This document shows, piece after piece, positions 52,697 to 62,019 of a stretch of 64,000 nt of DNA. Under the pieces are notes generated by a model. It ran no database searches, was not told the origin of the DNA, and was given only the letters and a program-made list of their open reading frames with translations. The position numbers and the translations under genes are program-made. Numbering within the stretch: position 1 is the stretch's first letter; every line of letters starts with the position of its first letter. The DNA lies in NCBI RefSeq assembly GCF_003121925.1, contig NZ_QEWR01000003.1:124001-188000 (forward strand), written 5' to 3'. This DNA is from Ignatzschineria indica. GTDB taxonomy: Bacteria; Pseudomonadota; Gammaproteobacteria; Cardiobacteriales; Wohlfahrtiimonadaceae.

Positions 52697-53683
52697 CTAG
52701 CCAAAGAAAGAGACAAACCAAGCCTCTAATGCCCAATCGGTTCGTGTCTGCTCCTCTCGCAATCGACTAATCTCAACTAATTGCTCATATTGCGTTAAAC
52801 GAAATTGGGGCGAAAGACGCGCAAGATAGAGAAAGAGCGGCGCTAATGTAGGAAAACGCTCTCCTGCGGTGGGATCAAAAGAGTTTCGAAGAAGAAAAAA
52901 GAGAAAGCCAAAGGTGAGCGCTTCTGTCTCAAGAAGAAGCGTTAATTCTCGGCTTGGGAGTGTTTCACCTAATAGTAATCGCTCGAGGCTCTCTTGCAAC
53001 GGTTGTAGCTTCTCAATATAGCCCTGTTGTAGATAGTTGAGCGCTAAAAAAGGCGCATCAAAAGTCACCGCTAAGAGCAACCGTAACTGCTCCTCTTTTA
53101 AGGAGTAATGCCCTGTAATCTGCTTCTGTAGATAGCTGAGAGAATCCTCCTCTGAGGGGGATTCTACAAAATAGAATTGGCACCGACTTCGAACGGTGAT
53201 CGGCAACTTCTCCGGCTCGCTACTCTCTAAGAGAAAGAGCAGATCGTGAGGAGGCTCCTCAAGCACCTTTAAAAGACTATTGGCGGCATTCAGATTCATT
53301 CGATCCGCCTGCTTAATCACCACTACTTTCCGGCCGGTCTCCGGCGTGAGTTGCGCAAAATGGTGAATTTTACGAATATCATCCACCTTGATTTCACTCT
53401 CCCCGGCAATGATATAGAGATCAGGATGAAACGCCGATTGCAGCCAGCGACAACTTTGACACACACCGCAAGCATGCCCATCTTGAGGATTCTGACATAA
53501 AATCCGATTAACAAGCGCATCCACCAGATACCGTTTACCAACGCCGGACTTTCCATAGATCAAGAGCGCATGAGGTGGATAAGGGCTTTCGATTCGCTGC
53601 ATCAGATCGAGATAGCCTGCCTGAAGCCAAGGAATCTCTTTAAAGCGTATCAAGTCCATCATCTCTTTTTGTTCATCTTTCAT
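52697..53683 (-). CDS. holB: DNA polymerase III delta-prime subunit
   Basis: A 328-residue clamp-loader subunit. The modified ATP loop GKSGVGKRYL lies near residue 46. A zinc-binding cysteine cluster (ILCQNPQDGHACGVCQSC spans four Cys) follows, then the AAA+ core with KVVVIKQADRMNLNAANSLLKVLEEP (pattern only) and the SRC motif. The ATG at 53683 is chosen because AGGAGG lies 5 bases upstream; it overlaps the end of tmk by 11 bp. Order mltG-tmk-holB is conserved in gammaproteobacteria. Confidence 0.94.
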   Translation of the reverse strand: MKDEQKEMMDLIRFKEIPWLQAGYLDLMQRIESPYPPHALLIYGKSGVGKRYLVDALVNRILCQNPQDGHACGVCQSCRWLQSAFHPDLYIIAGESEIKVDDIRKIHHFAQLTPETGRKVVVIKQADRMNLNAANSLLKVLEEPPHDLLFLLESSEPEKLPITVRSRCQFYFVESPSEEDSLSYLQKQITGHYSLKEEQLRLLLAVTFDAPFLALNYLQQGYIEKLQPLQESLERLLLGETLPSRELTLLLETEALTFGFLFFLLRNSFDPTAGERFPTLAPLFLYLARLSPQFRLTQYEQLVEISRLREEQTRTDWALEAWFVSFFG

Positions 53684-54392
53684 CATCTCCTCCTCGTGCT
53701 TGATAAGCGGGGAGACTCTCAATCTTTTTCAAGATCGCATCGGTAACCTGATCGATCGGCGCCATCGCATCAATAATGCAAAACTGCGTAGGTCTTGCTT
53801 GAGAGAGTGCCTTAAATCCGGCAGATACCTTCTCAAAAAAGTGGATATTTTCCGCCTCAAAGCGATCCTTCTTGCCACGAGATTGAACGCGCTTCATCCC
53901 TTCTACAACAGGAAGATTGAACCAAAAGGTACAATCAGGGCGAAGATCCCCTTGTACAAGTGCTTCTAAGGCCTTAATATCACTCAATGGTAGCCCTCGC
54001 GCATAACCTTGATATGCATAACTCGATTCAGTAAAACGATCACAGAGAACCCATTTTCCTGCCTTAATCGCCGGCAAAATCACCTTTGCAATATGCTCCG
54101 CTCGCGCTGCAAACATTAAGAGCAACTCTGTCATCTGTGACATCTCTTTTGTGAGAAGTAGTTCTCTGACCGACTCACCTAGAGGTGTACCTCCTGGCTC
54201 TCGTGTTGTAACAACATCGATTCCCTGCGCCTCTAAAAATGCTTTTACATATGCAATCTGCGTACTTTTTCCGGCACCTTCAGTTCCTTCAAATGTAATA
54301 AAAGAACCCCGAACGGGGCTCTTATTCTGAAGGGAGTCTTGTATAGATGATTTCACTTCCGGTCTCTCTGCTACTTTCTCTTGCTTGATCAC
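53673..54392 (-). CDS. tmk: thymidylate kinase
   Basis: A 239-residue dTMP kinase giving dTDP for DNA synthesis. The ATP loop FEGTEGAGKST lies near residue 35, TTREPGGTPLGE near 60 and DRFTESSYAYQG near 119 (DR motif). The GTG start with AGGGA upstream gives a 28-residue polar N-terminal extension beyond the usual start. It begins 2 bp after mltG and overlaps holB, so the three are co-translated. Confidence 0.96.
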   Translation of the reverse strand: MIKQEKVAERPEVKSSIQDSLQNKSPVRGSFITFEGTEGAGKSTQIAYVKAFLEAQGIDVVTTREPGGTPLGESVRELLLTKEMSQMTELLLMFAARAEHIAKVILPAIKAGKWVLCDRFTESSYAYQGYARGLPLSDIKALEALVQGDLRPDCTFWFNLPVVEGMKRVQSRGKKDRFEAENIHFFEKVSAGFKALSQARPTQFCIIDAMAPIDQVTDAILKKIESLPAYQARGGDDER

Positions 54393-54394
54393 TA

Positions 54395-55453
54395 CTATTT
54401 CCCTCTCATTCGATCGCGATACTGCTTGACCGCACGATTATGCTGATCTAATGTCTCTGAAAAGAGATGCTCTCCAGAACCATCTCCCTTTGCAACAAAG
54501 TAGAGCGTCTTTCCAGGCTTTGGATTGGCCGCGGCATAAATCGCCTCTCGACTCGGCATTGCAATAGGGGTAGGAGGCAGACCATCGCGTGTATAGGTAT
54601 TGTAGGGTGTATCCCGCTGTAGATCACTCTTATAGATCACGCCCCGATATTGATCCCCTAAACCATAGATAACGGTCGGGTCAGTCTGTAGACGCATCCC
54701 CTTCTGCAGTCGACGCACAAAAACACCGGCAATCTCTGGCCTTTCACTGGCAACTCCCGTCTCCTTCTCCACAATAGAAGCTAGCGTTAAGAGCTCCCTC
54801 TTATTTTTAATAGGGAGATTCGGCTGACGCGTCGCCCAAGCCTTATCAACCACCTCATTCATCGCCGCGTAACTACGCTTTAAGAGTTCAGCATCACTAT
54901 AATTTTTAGGAAATAGATAGGTATCGGGGAGAAAATAGCCTTCATAAGGTTTTCCCTCTAAACCGATCGCTGCCATCACCTCTTCATTACTTAAACCCTT
55001 TAAGGTCTGATTGAGATGGGGGGATTTCTCCAAAGCTTGCCGTAGCTGAGAGAAGTTCCACCCCTCAATAATGGTAAAGTTATATTGTAAGACACGACCA
55101 CTGGTAATAATTGAGAGAAGTTCAAGAGGATACATCTCCGGTAAGAGCGCATATTCTCCGACCTTCAACTTACTCGCATCGCCGGTAAATCGGGCATACC
55201 ATTTAAAGTAGAGAGCATTGCGAATAATATTTTTACTACGCAATATCCCAACAACATCATCAATCGTCATCCCCGGCTTAATCTCAAGAACGATCCCATC
55301 TTCCGGCAAATTCACAGGAGTCTGCAAAAAGTCCTCTAGATCTTTAGAGACAACAAAGAAGCCGCCTAGCAGAATAATTAAGAAGATAATAACGCTTACT
55401 TTCGATAGAAGATAACGAAAAAAGGTCTGAATAACTCTACCCAATAATCTCAA
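54395..55453 (-). CDS. mltG: endolytic murein transglycosylase
   Basis: A 352-residue YceG/MltG protein: one N-terminal membrane segment (residues 13-31), then the YceG domain with the catalytic Glu in LASIVEKETGVASERP near residue 227, and the conserved QTDPTVIYGLG and NTYTRDGLPPTPIAMP. It cuts nascent glycan strands and sets their length. fabF lies 16 bp upstream; pabC, found between them in some relatives, is absent. Confidence 0.96.
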   Translation of the reverse strand: MRLLGRVIQTFFRYLLSKVSVIIFLIILLGGFFVVSKDLEDFLQTPVNLPEDGIVLEIKPGMTIDDVVGILRSKNIIRNALYFKWYARFTGDASKLKVGEYALLPEMYPLELLSIITSGRVLQYNFTIIEGWNFSQLRQALEKSPHLNQTLKGLSNEEVMAAIGLEGKPYEGYFLPDTYLFPKNYSDAELLKRSYAAMNEVVDKAWATRQPNLPIKNKRELLTLASIVEKETGVASERPEIAGVFVRRLQKGMRLQTDPTVIYGLGDQYRGVIYKSDLQRDTPYNTYTRDGLPPTPIAMPSREAIYAAANPKPGKTLYFVAKGDGSGEHLFSETLDQHNRAVKQYRDRMRGK

Positions 55454-55469
55454 AAGAAAACCTCTTCAC

Positions 55470-56711
55470 TTAATCTATTTTTTTAAAGATCAGGCTACCA
55501 TTTGTCCCGCCAAAGCCAAATGAGTTAGAGAGAACCACCTTCAACTCTGCCGGCTCTGCCTTATTGGCAATGATACGATACTCTGCCACTTCTGGCTCGG
55601 GATTATCTAGATTGATCGTAGGAGGAATGATTTGATCTCTCATTGCAAGAATGGAGAAGATCGCCTCGATCCCACCGGCGGCACCTAAAAGATGACCTGT
55701 CATCGATTTAGTTGAACTGATCGCAACATCTTTTGCCGCATCACCAAAACTGTTTTTGATCGCTTTGAGCTCCATCAGATCGCCGACAGGGGTTGAGGTT
55801 CCATGAGCATTGATATAATCGATCTCAGATGGATCAATTCCAGCATCTTTAATCGCTGCATTCATACAGAGTGATGCACCTTCACCATCGGGAGAGGGGC
55901 TTGTAATATGGTATGCGTCTGAACTCATTCCAAAACCGATCAACTCACAGTAGATATGTGCGCCTCGGGCTTTAGCATGCTCATACTCTTCTAAAACGAT
56001 CACACCGGCACCATCCCCTAATAGAAAACCATCACGATCCACATCCCATGGGCGAGATGCTTTTTCCGGGGCATCATTACGACGGGAGAGTGCTCTAGCT
56101 GCAGCAAATCCTGCAACTCCTAATGGCGTTGTTGCCATCTCCGCACCACCTGCTAACATCACATCCGCATCCCCATGCTCGATTAAACGCGCCGCAAGAC
56201 CGATCGAATGTGTTGCAGAAGCACAAGCGGTAACTGCCGCGATATTAGGTCCTTTCAATCCTGTCAAGATCGAGATCTGTCCTGATACCATATTCACGAT
56301 CGACCCAGGTACAAAAAAAGGGCTCACCTTATTGGGCCCACGATCGATTAATGTTGAGTGATTCTCTTCAATTCCTGGCAATCCACCGATACCTGATCCA
56401 ATTAAAGCACCAACACGCTCTGCATTCTCTTCTGTAATTTCAAGTCCAGAATCTGCTAAAGCATCTAAGCCAGCAGCAATACCATACTGAATAAAGAGAT
56501 TAAGTCTTCGCGCATCTCTAGGAGAGATATATTTCGATATATCGAAATCTTTTACAGGGGCAGAAAATGTTACAGGGGAATTACTCACATCAAAATGGGT
56601 AATCGGTGCCGCTCCACTCTTCCCTGCTAAAATATTTTTCCAAGACTCTTCATAACTATTTCCTACAGGCGTTACTGCTCCTAGCCCTGTAACAACCACT
56701 CGTCGTTTCAT
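55470..56711 (-). CDS. fabF: beta-ketoacyl-ACP synthase II
   Basis: A 413-residue condensing enzyme extending acyl-ACP with malonyl-ACP. The catalytic triad is Cys163 ([12 protein letters not shown]), His near 303 (NAHGTSTP) and His near 340 ([10 protein letters not shown]). Length and motifs are normal. It follows acpP by an unusually long 255-bp gap that contains a terminator and tandem repeats, so it likely has its own promoter in addition to read-through. Confidence 0.97.
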   Translation of the reverse strand: MKRRVVVTGLGAVTPVGNSYEESWKNILAGKSGAAPITHFDVSNSPVTFSAPVKDFDISKYISPRDARRLNLFIQYGIAAGLDALADSGLEITEENAERVGALIGSGIGGLPGIEENHSTLIDRGPNKVSPFFVPGSIVNMVSGQISILTGLKGPNIAAVTACASATHSIGLAARLIEHGDADVMLAGGAEMATTPLGVAGFAAARALSRRNDAPEKASRPWDVDRDGFLLGDGAGVIVLEEYEHAKARGAHIYCELIGFGMSSDAYHITSPSPDGEGASLCMNAAIKDAGIDPSEIDYINAHGTSTPVGDLMELKAIKNSFGDAAKDVAISSTKSMTGHLLGAAGGIEAIFSILAMRDQIIPPTINLDNPEPEVAEYRIIANKAEPAELKVVLSNSFGFGGTNGSLIFKKID

Positions 56712-56777
56712 TTAAAGCCCCCTTGTCTGTCAGCTTTATCTATATCCATCAAGTAAATCGGTATTATCTGTCAATAA

Positions 56778-56837
56778 TCTACAGTTGAAAGTTTTACAAT
56801 TAAAATTTCTACAATTAAAAATTCTACACTGAAAAAC
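56778..56837. repeat. four 15-bp tandem repeats in the acpP-fabF gap
   Basis: Units beginning TCTACA or TTTACA lie at 56778, 56793, 56808 and 56823, with consensus TCTACAATTAAAAAT. They lie directly upstream of the fabF leader. Confidence 0.75.
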
Positions 56838-56844
56838 TATCGAT

Positions 56845-56893
56845 AAAAAAAAGCGACTGTATAGAGCTTAATATAAGTCCTAAACAGTCGCTT
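56845..56893 (-). terminator. terminator after acpP
   Basis: A 10-bp perfect stem (56884-56893 with 56851-56860, arm AAGCGACTGT) with a 23-base loop is followed on the reverse strand by a T-run. It lies about 75 bases past acpP and probably lets acpP be transcribed more than fabF. Confidence 0.8.
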
Positions 56894-56966
56894 CTATTTA
56901 CATATGCATTTGAGCAGAGGCTTGTTTCCTAACATCTACCCAAAATCACATTCTGTAAATCAACTA

Positions 56967-57200
56967 CTATAGGTTAGCATTTACGTAGTCGATAGCCTGC
57001 TGAACTGTAGTAATTTTTTCTGCTTCTTCGTCTGGAATATCGCAGTCAAACTCTTCTTCAAGAGCCATTACTAACTCAACAGTATCAAGAGAATCTGCAC
57101 CTAAATCGTCTACGAAAGATGCTGAATTCACAACTTGCTCTTCTTTAGCATCAAGTTGTTCCATAATTACTTTTTTGACTCGTGCTTCGATGTCGCTCAT
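56967..57200 (-). CDS. acpP: acyl carrier protein
   Basis: A 77-residue acidic helical protein with the DSLD motif; Ser37 takes the phosphopantetheine arm. The wording ([25 protein letters not shown] as a pattern) is nearly invariant in gammaproteobacteria. It carries growing acyl chains in fatty acid synthesis. It lies 123 bp after fabG and is followed by its own terminator. Confidence 0.98.
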   Translation of the reverse strand: MSDIEARVKKVIMEQLDAKEEQVVNSASFVDDLGADSLDTVELVMALEEEFDCDIPDEEAEKITTVQQAIDYVNANL

Positions 57201-57323
57201 AACTTTAAATCCTTAAATTATTATAACAAAATGGCTCGTGCCAATTCTGTACTAAAAAAACGACTGTTGAATTAACAGTTCACCAAAATTAATACAATGG
57301 CAATTATAACTAATAAAAAATCA

Positions 57324-58058
57324 TTAGTCCATCAACATACCACCATTAACATTGATGGTTTCGCCTGTAATATAGGCAGCAAGATCGGAAGCTAAAAAGG
57401 TGACCGCCGCTGCAATCTCTTCAGGTTCCCCAAGTCTACCAGCGGGAATATTGGCTAAAAGAGACTCTTTAACAGACTCTGGTAAATCTTTAGTCATATC
57501 GGTATCGATAAAGCCCGGCGCTACGCAGTTGACGGTAATTCCGCGTGATCCTACCTCTTTTGCCATCGATTTTGTAAAGCCGATAACGCCAGCTTTTGCT
57601 GCAGCGTAGTTTGTTTGACCGGCATTACCCGTAATACCAACCACAGAGCTAATGTTAATAATTCGACCATATCTCGCCTTCATCATCGGACGAAGAAGCG
57701 CTTTAGAGAGGGTATAAACACTCGTTAGATTGGTTAAAATAACATCATTCCACTCATCATCTTTCATACGCATTAAGAGCTGATCTCTGGTAATGCCGGC
57801 ATTATTCACCAAAATTGCAGGAGATCCCTTCTTTTCAGTAATTGCTTTTAAAACTGACTCAATGCTCTCTTGATCTGTAACATTGAGTACTAATCCTTCA
57901 CCTGAATCTCCTAAATAGGTGGAGATTGTCTCTGCACCCTTCTCTGATGTTGCTGTACCAAAGACATAAGCACCTTCACGGGCAAGACTTTCGGCAATCG
58001 CCTTTCCAATACCACGCGTAGCGCCGGTGACTAATGCAATCTTTCCATCTAAACTCAT
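57324..58058 (-). CDS. fabG: 3-oxoacyl-ACP reductase
   Basis: A 244-residue short-chain dehydrogenase. The NADPH loop TGATRGIGKAIA is near residue 11, NNAGITRDQLL near 86, and the catalytic Ser, Tyr and Lys are in ISSVVGITGNAGQTNYAAAKAG (pattern only). It reduces 3-oxoacyl-ACP in each elongation round. fabD and fabH, often just upstream, are not here; zapD lies 236 bp upstream. Confidence 0.97.
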   Translation of the reverse strand: MSLDGKIALVTGATRGIGKAIAESLAREGAYVFGTATSEKGAETISTYLGDSGEGLVLNVTDQESIESVLKAITEKKGSPAILVNNAGITRDQLLMRMKDDEWNDVILTNLTSVYTLSKALLRPMMKARYGRIINISSVVGITGNAGQTNYAAAKAGVIGFTKSMAKEVGSRGITVNCVAPGFIDTDMTKDLPESVKESLLANIPAGRLGEPEEIAAAVTFLASDLAAYITGETINVNGGMLMD

Positions 58059-58220
58059 AAATACCTCATTAAAATAAAGGAATTAACGACTCAATCACGG
58101 CTATTTGCGCAATTGAACATAAAATTGGATCTAAATCAAGGATCTATCTAATACTCGCTTTAACATTAAAGCATCCAACGCAGCGCTAGAGTAAAATCCC
58201 TTCCATTTTAGATCTAAACT

Positions 58221-58259
58221 TAAACCTATAAAGTAAACCTATAAAGTAAACCTATAAAG
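58221..58259. repeat. three perfect 13-bp tandem repeats
   Basis: TAAACCTATAAAG is repeated without change at 58221, 58234 and 58247 in the zapD-fabG gap. Confidence 0.85.
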
Positions 58260-58294
58260 GTGAAGTTACAAAGATGAAGCTAGAGTTGTGAAAG

Positions 58295-59011
58295 CTAAGC
58301 CCCACAAATTTCCACCTTCAAGGTAATATCTGTATCCACTTGACGAGGAGGCTCCCAAGGTGTTGATTGCGCAACTAATCGAATACTCAATTGATGACGG
58401 TTCCCACTAAATTCTGGAAAGAAATCATAACCATCGGTATTGAGGCGCAGTAGCCCTGCCTTCCACTTCACCGATCGATAGTAGAAGCCATGCTTAAAGA
58501 CACACTCCTCTTCAATCATCTTGCTACGAAGATGCTTTAAGACAAAACGGACGGCATGCATCACATTGTCGATTACAGACATCCATTGATAAAAGTGTTG
58601 TTTCCGTAGCTCGAAGGGCATATTGAGCCAATTGTGCAATACAGGAAGATCGAATGCACAGATCCCACCAACAATGACAAATCGTTGGCGCAATGTATTG
58701 AGGAAGACATTCTCCTTAACATCATCATAAGCACGAAATGATTGCCGGCTTAAGATATTCTTGAGCTCTACAGCTTCAAGCTGATCATCTCCCTCGAGCT
58801 TATTCATAGAGATCATCTGATCGAGCTGTTTGATCAACTCAATTTTCGTATCATTTTTAGAGACCAGCGTGACGAGATCTAACAATGCGCGAACGGCAGC
58901 GATAGTGCTATATTCTGAATCATGCTCAATATAGACCACTGCCTGCTCTGCTAACATCTCAATTCTTAAAAAGCGTCTGATACCTTCTGTTAATGGAAAC
59001 TCGTAAATCAT
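58295..59011 (-). CDS. zapD: cell division protein ZapD
   Basis: A 238-residue DUF1342/YacF protein, recognised by YEFPLTEGIRRFLRIE at the N-terminus, the helical middle and the C-terminal beta domain ending in VEICGA. ZapD crosslinks FtsZ filaments at the division ring. It lies 227 bp after coaE in the conserved pilC-pilD-coaE-zapD order; the small zinc protein YacG often found at the end is missing. Confidence 0.95.
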   Translation of the reverse strand: MIYEFPLTEGIRRFLRIEMLAEQAVVYIEHDSEYSTIAAVRALLDLVTLVSKNDTKIELIKQLDQMISMNKLEGDDQLEAVELKNILSRQSFRAYDDVKENVFLNTLRQRFVIVGGICAFDLPVLHNWLNMPFELRKQHFYQWMSVIDNVMHAVRFVLKHLRSKMIEEECVFKHGFYYRSVKWKAGLLRLNTDGYDFFPEFSGNRHQLSIRLVAQSTPWEPPRQVDTDITLKVEICGA

Positions 59012-59111
59012 TCTGATCCTTATCTGTTATTACACTATCTCGCTCTGGAATATGATGACCTATATTGGGCATCAACGTAACATCTTTATCACCCACTCCA
59101 TCGCTACTGTT

Positions 59112-59196
59112 CTTACTATCGCTCTTACTATCGCTCTTACTATCGCTCTTACTATTGTGTCTCGCTATTGTGTCTCGCTATTGTGTCTCGCTATTG
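59112..59196. repeat. two adjoining tandem arrays (12-bp and 13-bp) between coaE and zapD
   Basis: Three copies of TTACTATCGCTC at 59112-59147 run straight into three perfect copies of CTATTGTGTCTCG at 59152-59190 plus a half copy. Both fall in the 227-bp gap between coaE and zapD. Long open frames on the forward strand here are caused by the repeats. Confidence 0.85.
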
Positions 59197-59238
59197 CTAT
59201 CGCCCTCTTTGGGCCTGCTCAACCTTCATCGCTTCTCA

Positions 59239-59931
59239 TCAGCTCTCTTCAACAGACGTTATATAGTGTTGATGGAGCTTATCTAATTGTCGTCTTACAA
59301 AGTGATTATTCTCATTGATGATAATATGATTCCCAAGCTTTCGTCGATCTAAGCGAGAGATTTGTGCATTAATAATCTTCTCTGCTAAATCTCTATCAAT
59401 ATTATCACGAGCCATTAAACGCTGTAACTGTAATTGATAAGGTACTTCAACAACTAATACCTCATCACAGATTTGTAGATAGGGAGAGTTTTGATCGATC
59501 ACCGGTACAACAACCACAATGTAGGGAGCGTGATCTGATTGAGCTATTCTCTCATCAACGGCACTTCTAATACGCCCATGCAAAATTCGCTCTAATCGCT
59601 GCTTCGCCTCTTTATCATTAAAGATTAACTCCCGCATCTTAGCTCGATCTAACTCCCCCGCCTCAGTAAAGAGCGCTTCACCAAAAGTTTCTCTAATCTC
59701 GGCAAGAGCTGCTCTTCCCGCGGCATTATCACTCTGCGTCATCTGCCGAGAGATCTGATCGGTATCGATAATCATCGCCCCTTTTGCCGCAAGATAATCG
59801 GAGACAAAGGTTTTACCACTTGCAATTCCCCCGGTCAAAAGAAGACGTCTTGCTCTTTTACTTACACTCTCATTCGCTTCTCGGCGACTCTCTTGCCCGC
59901 GCTCTAGCACTCTATCTCTCCTCTCTCTCAT
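59239..59931 (-). CDS. coaE: dephospho-CoA kinase
   Basis: A 230-residue P-loop kinase doing the last step of coenzyme A synthesis. The loop LLTGGIASGKT is followed by IIDTDQISRQM and the lid region. The ATG at 59931 is chosen because AGGAG lies 7 bases upstream. It adds an Arg/Glu-rich extension of about 30 residues before the usual start (RRLLLTGG), which is not typical for the family. It lies between pilD and zapD. Confidence 0.94.
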   Translation of the reverse strand: MRERRDRVLERGQESRREANESVSKRARRLLLTGGIASGKTFVSDYLAAKGAMIIDTDQISRQMTQSDNAAGRAALAEIRETFGEALFTEAGELDRAKMRELIFNDKEAKQRLERILHGRIRSAVDERIAQSDHAPYIVVVVPVIDQNSPYLQICDEVLVVEVPYQLQLQRLMARDNIDRDLAEKIINAQISRLDRRKLGNHIIINENNHFVRRQLDKLHQHYITSVEES

Positions 59932-59982
59932 CTCCACGCTCCTACTCGCCAAAGGCTCCTAGCGATCCTCGCTTCTTTTCCC

Positions 59983-60804
59983 TCAATTACCGAAAATTTG
60001 TAGGTTAAAGTAGAGAATTATACCCGAAAAACCCAATGCCGGCGCAAACGGTATCATTTTTCCTTCCACTTTCTCCTGCGCTACTTGCTTAAGCTCTTCT
60101 GATAACTCTCCACTCACTCTTCTTAAAAGTGAGTATCTCAACCTAATAGAGAGGGCCGATCCCAATCCTAAAAGGGCGCTTAATAGGAGTAATATAGGTA
60201 AGCTTTGCACCCCAAGCCACGCGAGAAGTGCCGCAAAGAGTTTGATATCTCCCCGCCCCATAATCTCTCTTCTCACAAAAAGCATCCCACTCCAGTAACA
60301 GACCTCAAAGAGAAGATATCCGCCCATAACACCTAAAAGAGATGATTCTAGATCGATCGCACCTAAGTGAAAAAGAGCGAGGCAGATTCCACCCCAAAGA
60401 AGCGGATAGAGGAGCGGATCGGGAATGAGATAGTAACGCAGATCGAAGAGTATCAATGGCACTAAAAGAAGAAGAAAGAGATGATCCTGCCACTGAAGTT
60501 GATAATCAAAGAGAAGATATAGACTCATTGAAAGGAGGAGTTGCAGAGATAGTAAGAGTAAGAAAAAGCCAACAAGATGACTCCATACTCTTCGCTTTCC
60601 CCATTGTGAACGTAGTAATAGAGAGAGTGCCGAGATCAATCCTCGCTGAAAAAGTATCAAGCGTCGATTTTTTAAACTCTCAGCAATAAAATATTGATTA
60701 AATTGAGGAAGATAGATCCCTTTACGAATCCACCAGAGCCAAGAGTAGAGAAGCAGAATCCCTAACGCAACCAATGCCGACAAGAGTAACTCTTTTACCA
60801 TCAT
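59983..60804 (-). CDS. pilD: prepilin peptidase, N-terminal domain without cysteines
   Basis: A 273-residue polytopic protein. Both catalytic aspartates of the A24 aspartic protease family are present: Asp121 in FDLRYYLIPD and Asp186 in GRGDIKLFAALLAWLG. The N-terminal 100 residues, which in PilD normally hold two CxxC pairs binding zinc and the methyltransferase activity, contain no cysteine at all and only loosely resemble the family. It should still cut prepilins such as the one encoded at 50987, but N-methylation may be lost or done otherwise. It lies 17 bp after pilC. Confidence 0.88.
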   Translation of the reverse strand: MMVKELLLSALVALGILLLYSWLWWIRKGIYLPQFNQYFIAESLKNRRLILFQRGLISALSLLLRSQWGKRRVWSHLVGFFLLLLSLQLLLSMSLYLLFDYQLQWQDHLFLLLLVPLILFDLRYYLIPDPLLYPLLWGGICLALFHLGAIDLESSLLGVMGGYLLFEVCYWSGMLFVRREIMGRGDIKLFAALLAWLGVQSLPILLLLSALLGLGSALSIRLRYSLLRRVSGELSEELKQVAQEKVEGKMIPFAPALGFSGIILYFNLQIFGN

Positions 60805-60821
60805 CTTCTACCATTTTAACT

Positions 60822-61880
60822 TTAGAGCGCAGCACCAATATTGAAAAGAGGCAGATAAAGCGCTATCAACATAACTCCCACAAGCGCCCCTATTAATAGC
60901 AAAGAGAGGGGATCGATCAGCGCAATCAATCCTTCGATACGCCCTTTAAGTCGCGCGCTATGATAATCAGCAATCCGCCCCATAATAATCTCTAACTCCC
61001 CACTCACCTCGCCAATCGAAATCATGGTTAATGCAACATCACTCATCAACCCACTCTTTATAGCGCTTTGATGGAGAGAGTTTCCGGCGCTTAGATCCAC
61101 AATCATCGCTTCTAACCTCTCTTTTTGGTAAAGATTCTCCACACTATTTGCAAAAAGCTTCATCGCATTGACTAACGTGACACCACTTTGCAACATCAAA
61201 TGGAGTACAACTGCACAACGAACAATCAGCCCTTCCTGTAGAATTGAGCCTAAGAAGGGGATCTCTAAAACCATTCGATCAAAAGCGTATCGAAAGCGTC
61301 CTTGGGCACGATAAAGACGAATCATTCCCCAGAAAAGAATTAAGAGCGATGTGATCCCATAGAGCAATTGGGAAGAGAAGAGAAAGTGGGAGAAATCGAT
61401 CACCTTTTGTGTCAATAGAGGGAGCGGCTCACCACTTGCGCGATAGATCGACTCAAATGTGGGAACAATTGCCGTCAGAATAAAGAGAAGGACTCCTAAA
61501 GCGACAATAAAAACTGTTAGAGGATAGCGTAATGCTTTACGAATCATCTCGCCTCTCTCCCTCTCAGTCCGCTCTAACGATTCAAGATAATGAAAAACAG
61601 CCGGCAACTGCCCTGACTGCTCACCAACACGGATTAGAGCAAGATAGAGATGTGAGAAGCTCTTGGGAGCTTTTGCCAAAACGGTAGAGAGTGCTCGCCC
61701 TGCCATCACGCTCTTTTCCAGCTCTTGAAATAGAAACTGCAACCGTCGGCGCTGGCTATAGTTTGCCAGTAGTTGCAATGCTTTCGTTAAAGAGATCCCA
61801 GCTTCTAGGAGCAGTGCCATCTGTTCTGTAAAGAAATGTCGCTCCTGCCAACGCAGCTCCAATCGTTCTAAAGTTTGCAT
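60822..61880 (-). CDS. pilC: type IV pilus inner-membrane platform protein
   Basis: A 352-residue protein with two T2SSF domains (about residues 10-135 and 215-337), each ending in membrane helices, and the conserved VGEQSGQLPAVF and IGEVSGELEIIM segments. PilC forms the platform on which the PilB motor assembles the pilus. It is about 50 residues shorter at the N-terminus than PilC of Pseudomonas. pilB, normally upstream, is absent; tRNA-Leu lies there instead. Confidence 0.93.
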   Translation of the reverse strand: MQTLERLELRWQERHFFTEQMALLLEAGISLTKALQLLANYSQRRRLQFLFQELEKSVMAGRALSTVLAKAPKSFSHLYLALIRVGEQSGQLPAVFHYLESLERTERERGEMIRKALRYPLTVFIVALGVLLFILTAIVPTFESIYRASGEPLPLLTQKVIDFSHFLFSSQLLYGITSLLILFWGMIRLYRAQGRFRYAFDRMVLEIPFLGSILQEGLIVRCAVVLHLMLQSGVTLVNAMKLFANSVENLYQKERLEAMIVDLSAGNSLHQSAIKSGLMSDVALTMISIGEVSGELEIIMGRIADYHSARLKGRIEGLIALIDPLSLLLIGALVGVMLIALYLPLFNIGAAL

Positions 61881-61980
61881 ACCTCACTCCCTATCATCCC
61901 AAGCAAGCATCGTTAAGCTTAGTGAAGTGGAGAAATTTTCGGGAAGCGATAAGGAGAGACACTGATAAATAACAGACAAG

Positions 61981-62010
61981 AAAAAAGCTCTAGTATCTCT
62001 ACTAGAGCTT
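61981..62010 (-). terminator. terminator after the first tRNA-Leu
   Basis: On the reverse strand a 10-bp stem (62001-62010 with 61985-61994, arm AAGCTCTAGT) with a 6-base loop is followed by T-rich sequence, 10 bases past the tRNA end. Confidence 0.88.
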
Positions 62011-62019
62011 CTCTTTGTA

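Noticed and set aside
59052-59318. Open frame with repeated Ile-Ala-Leu-Thr
   Set aside because: Produced by 12-bp tandem repeats whose length is divisible by three; it overlaps the end of coaE and has no ribosome site.
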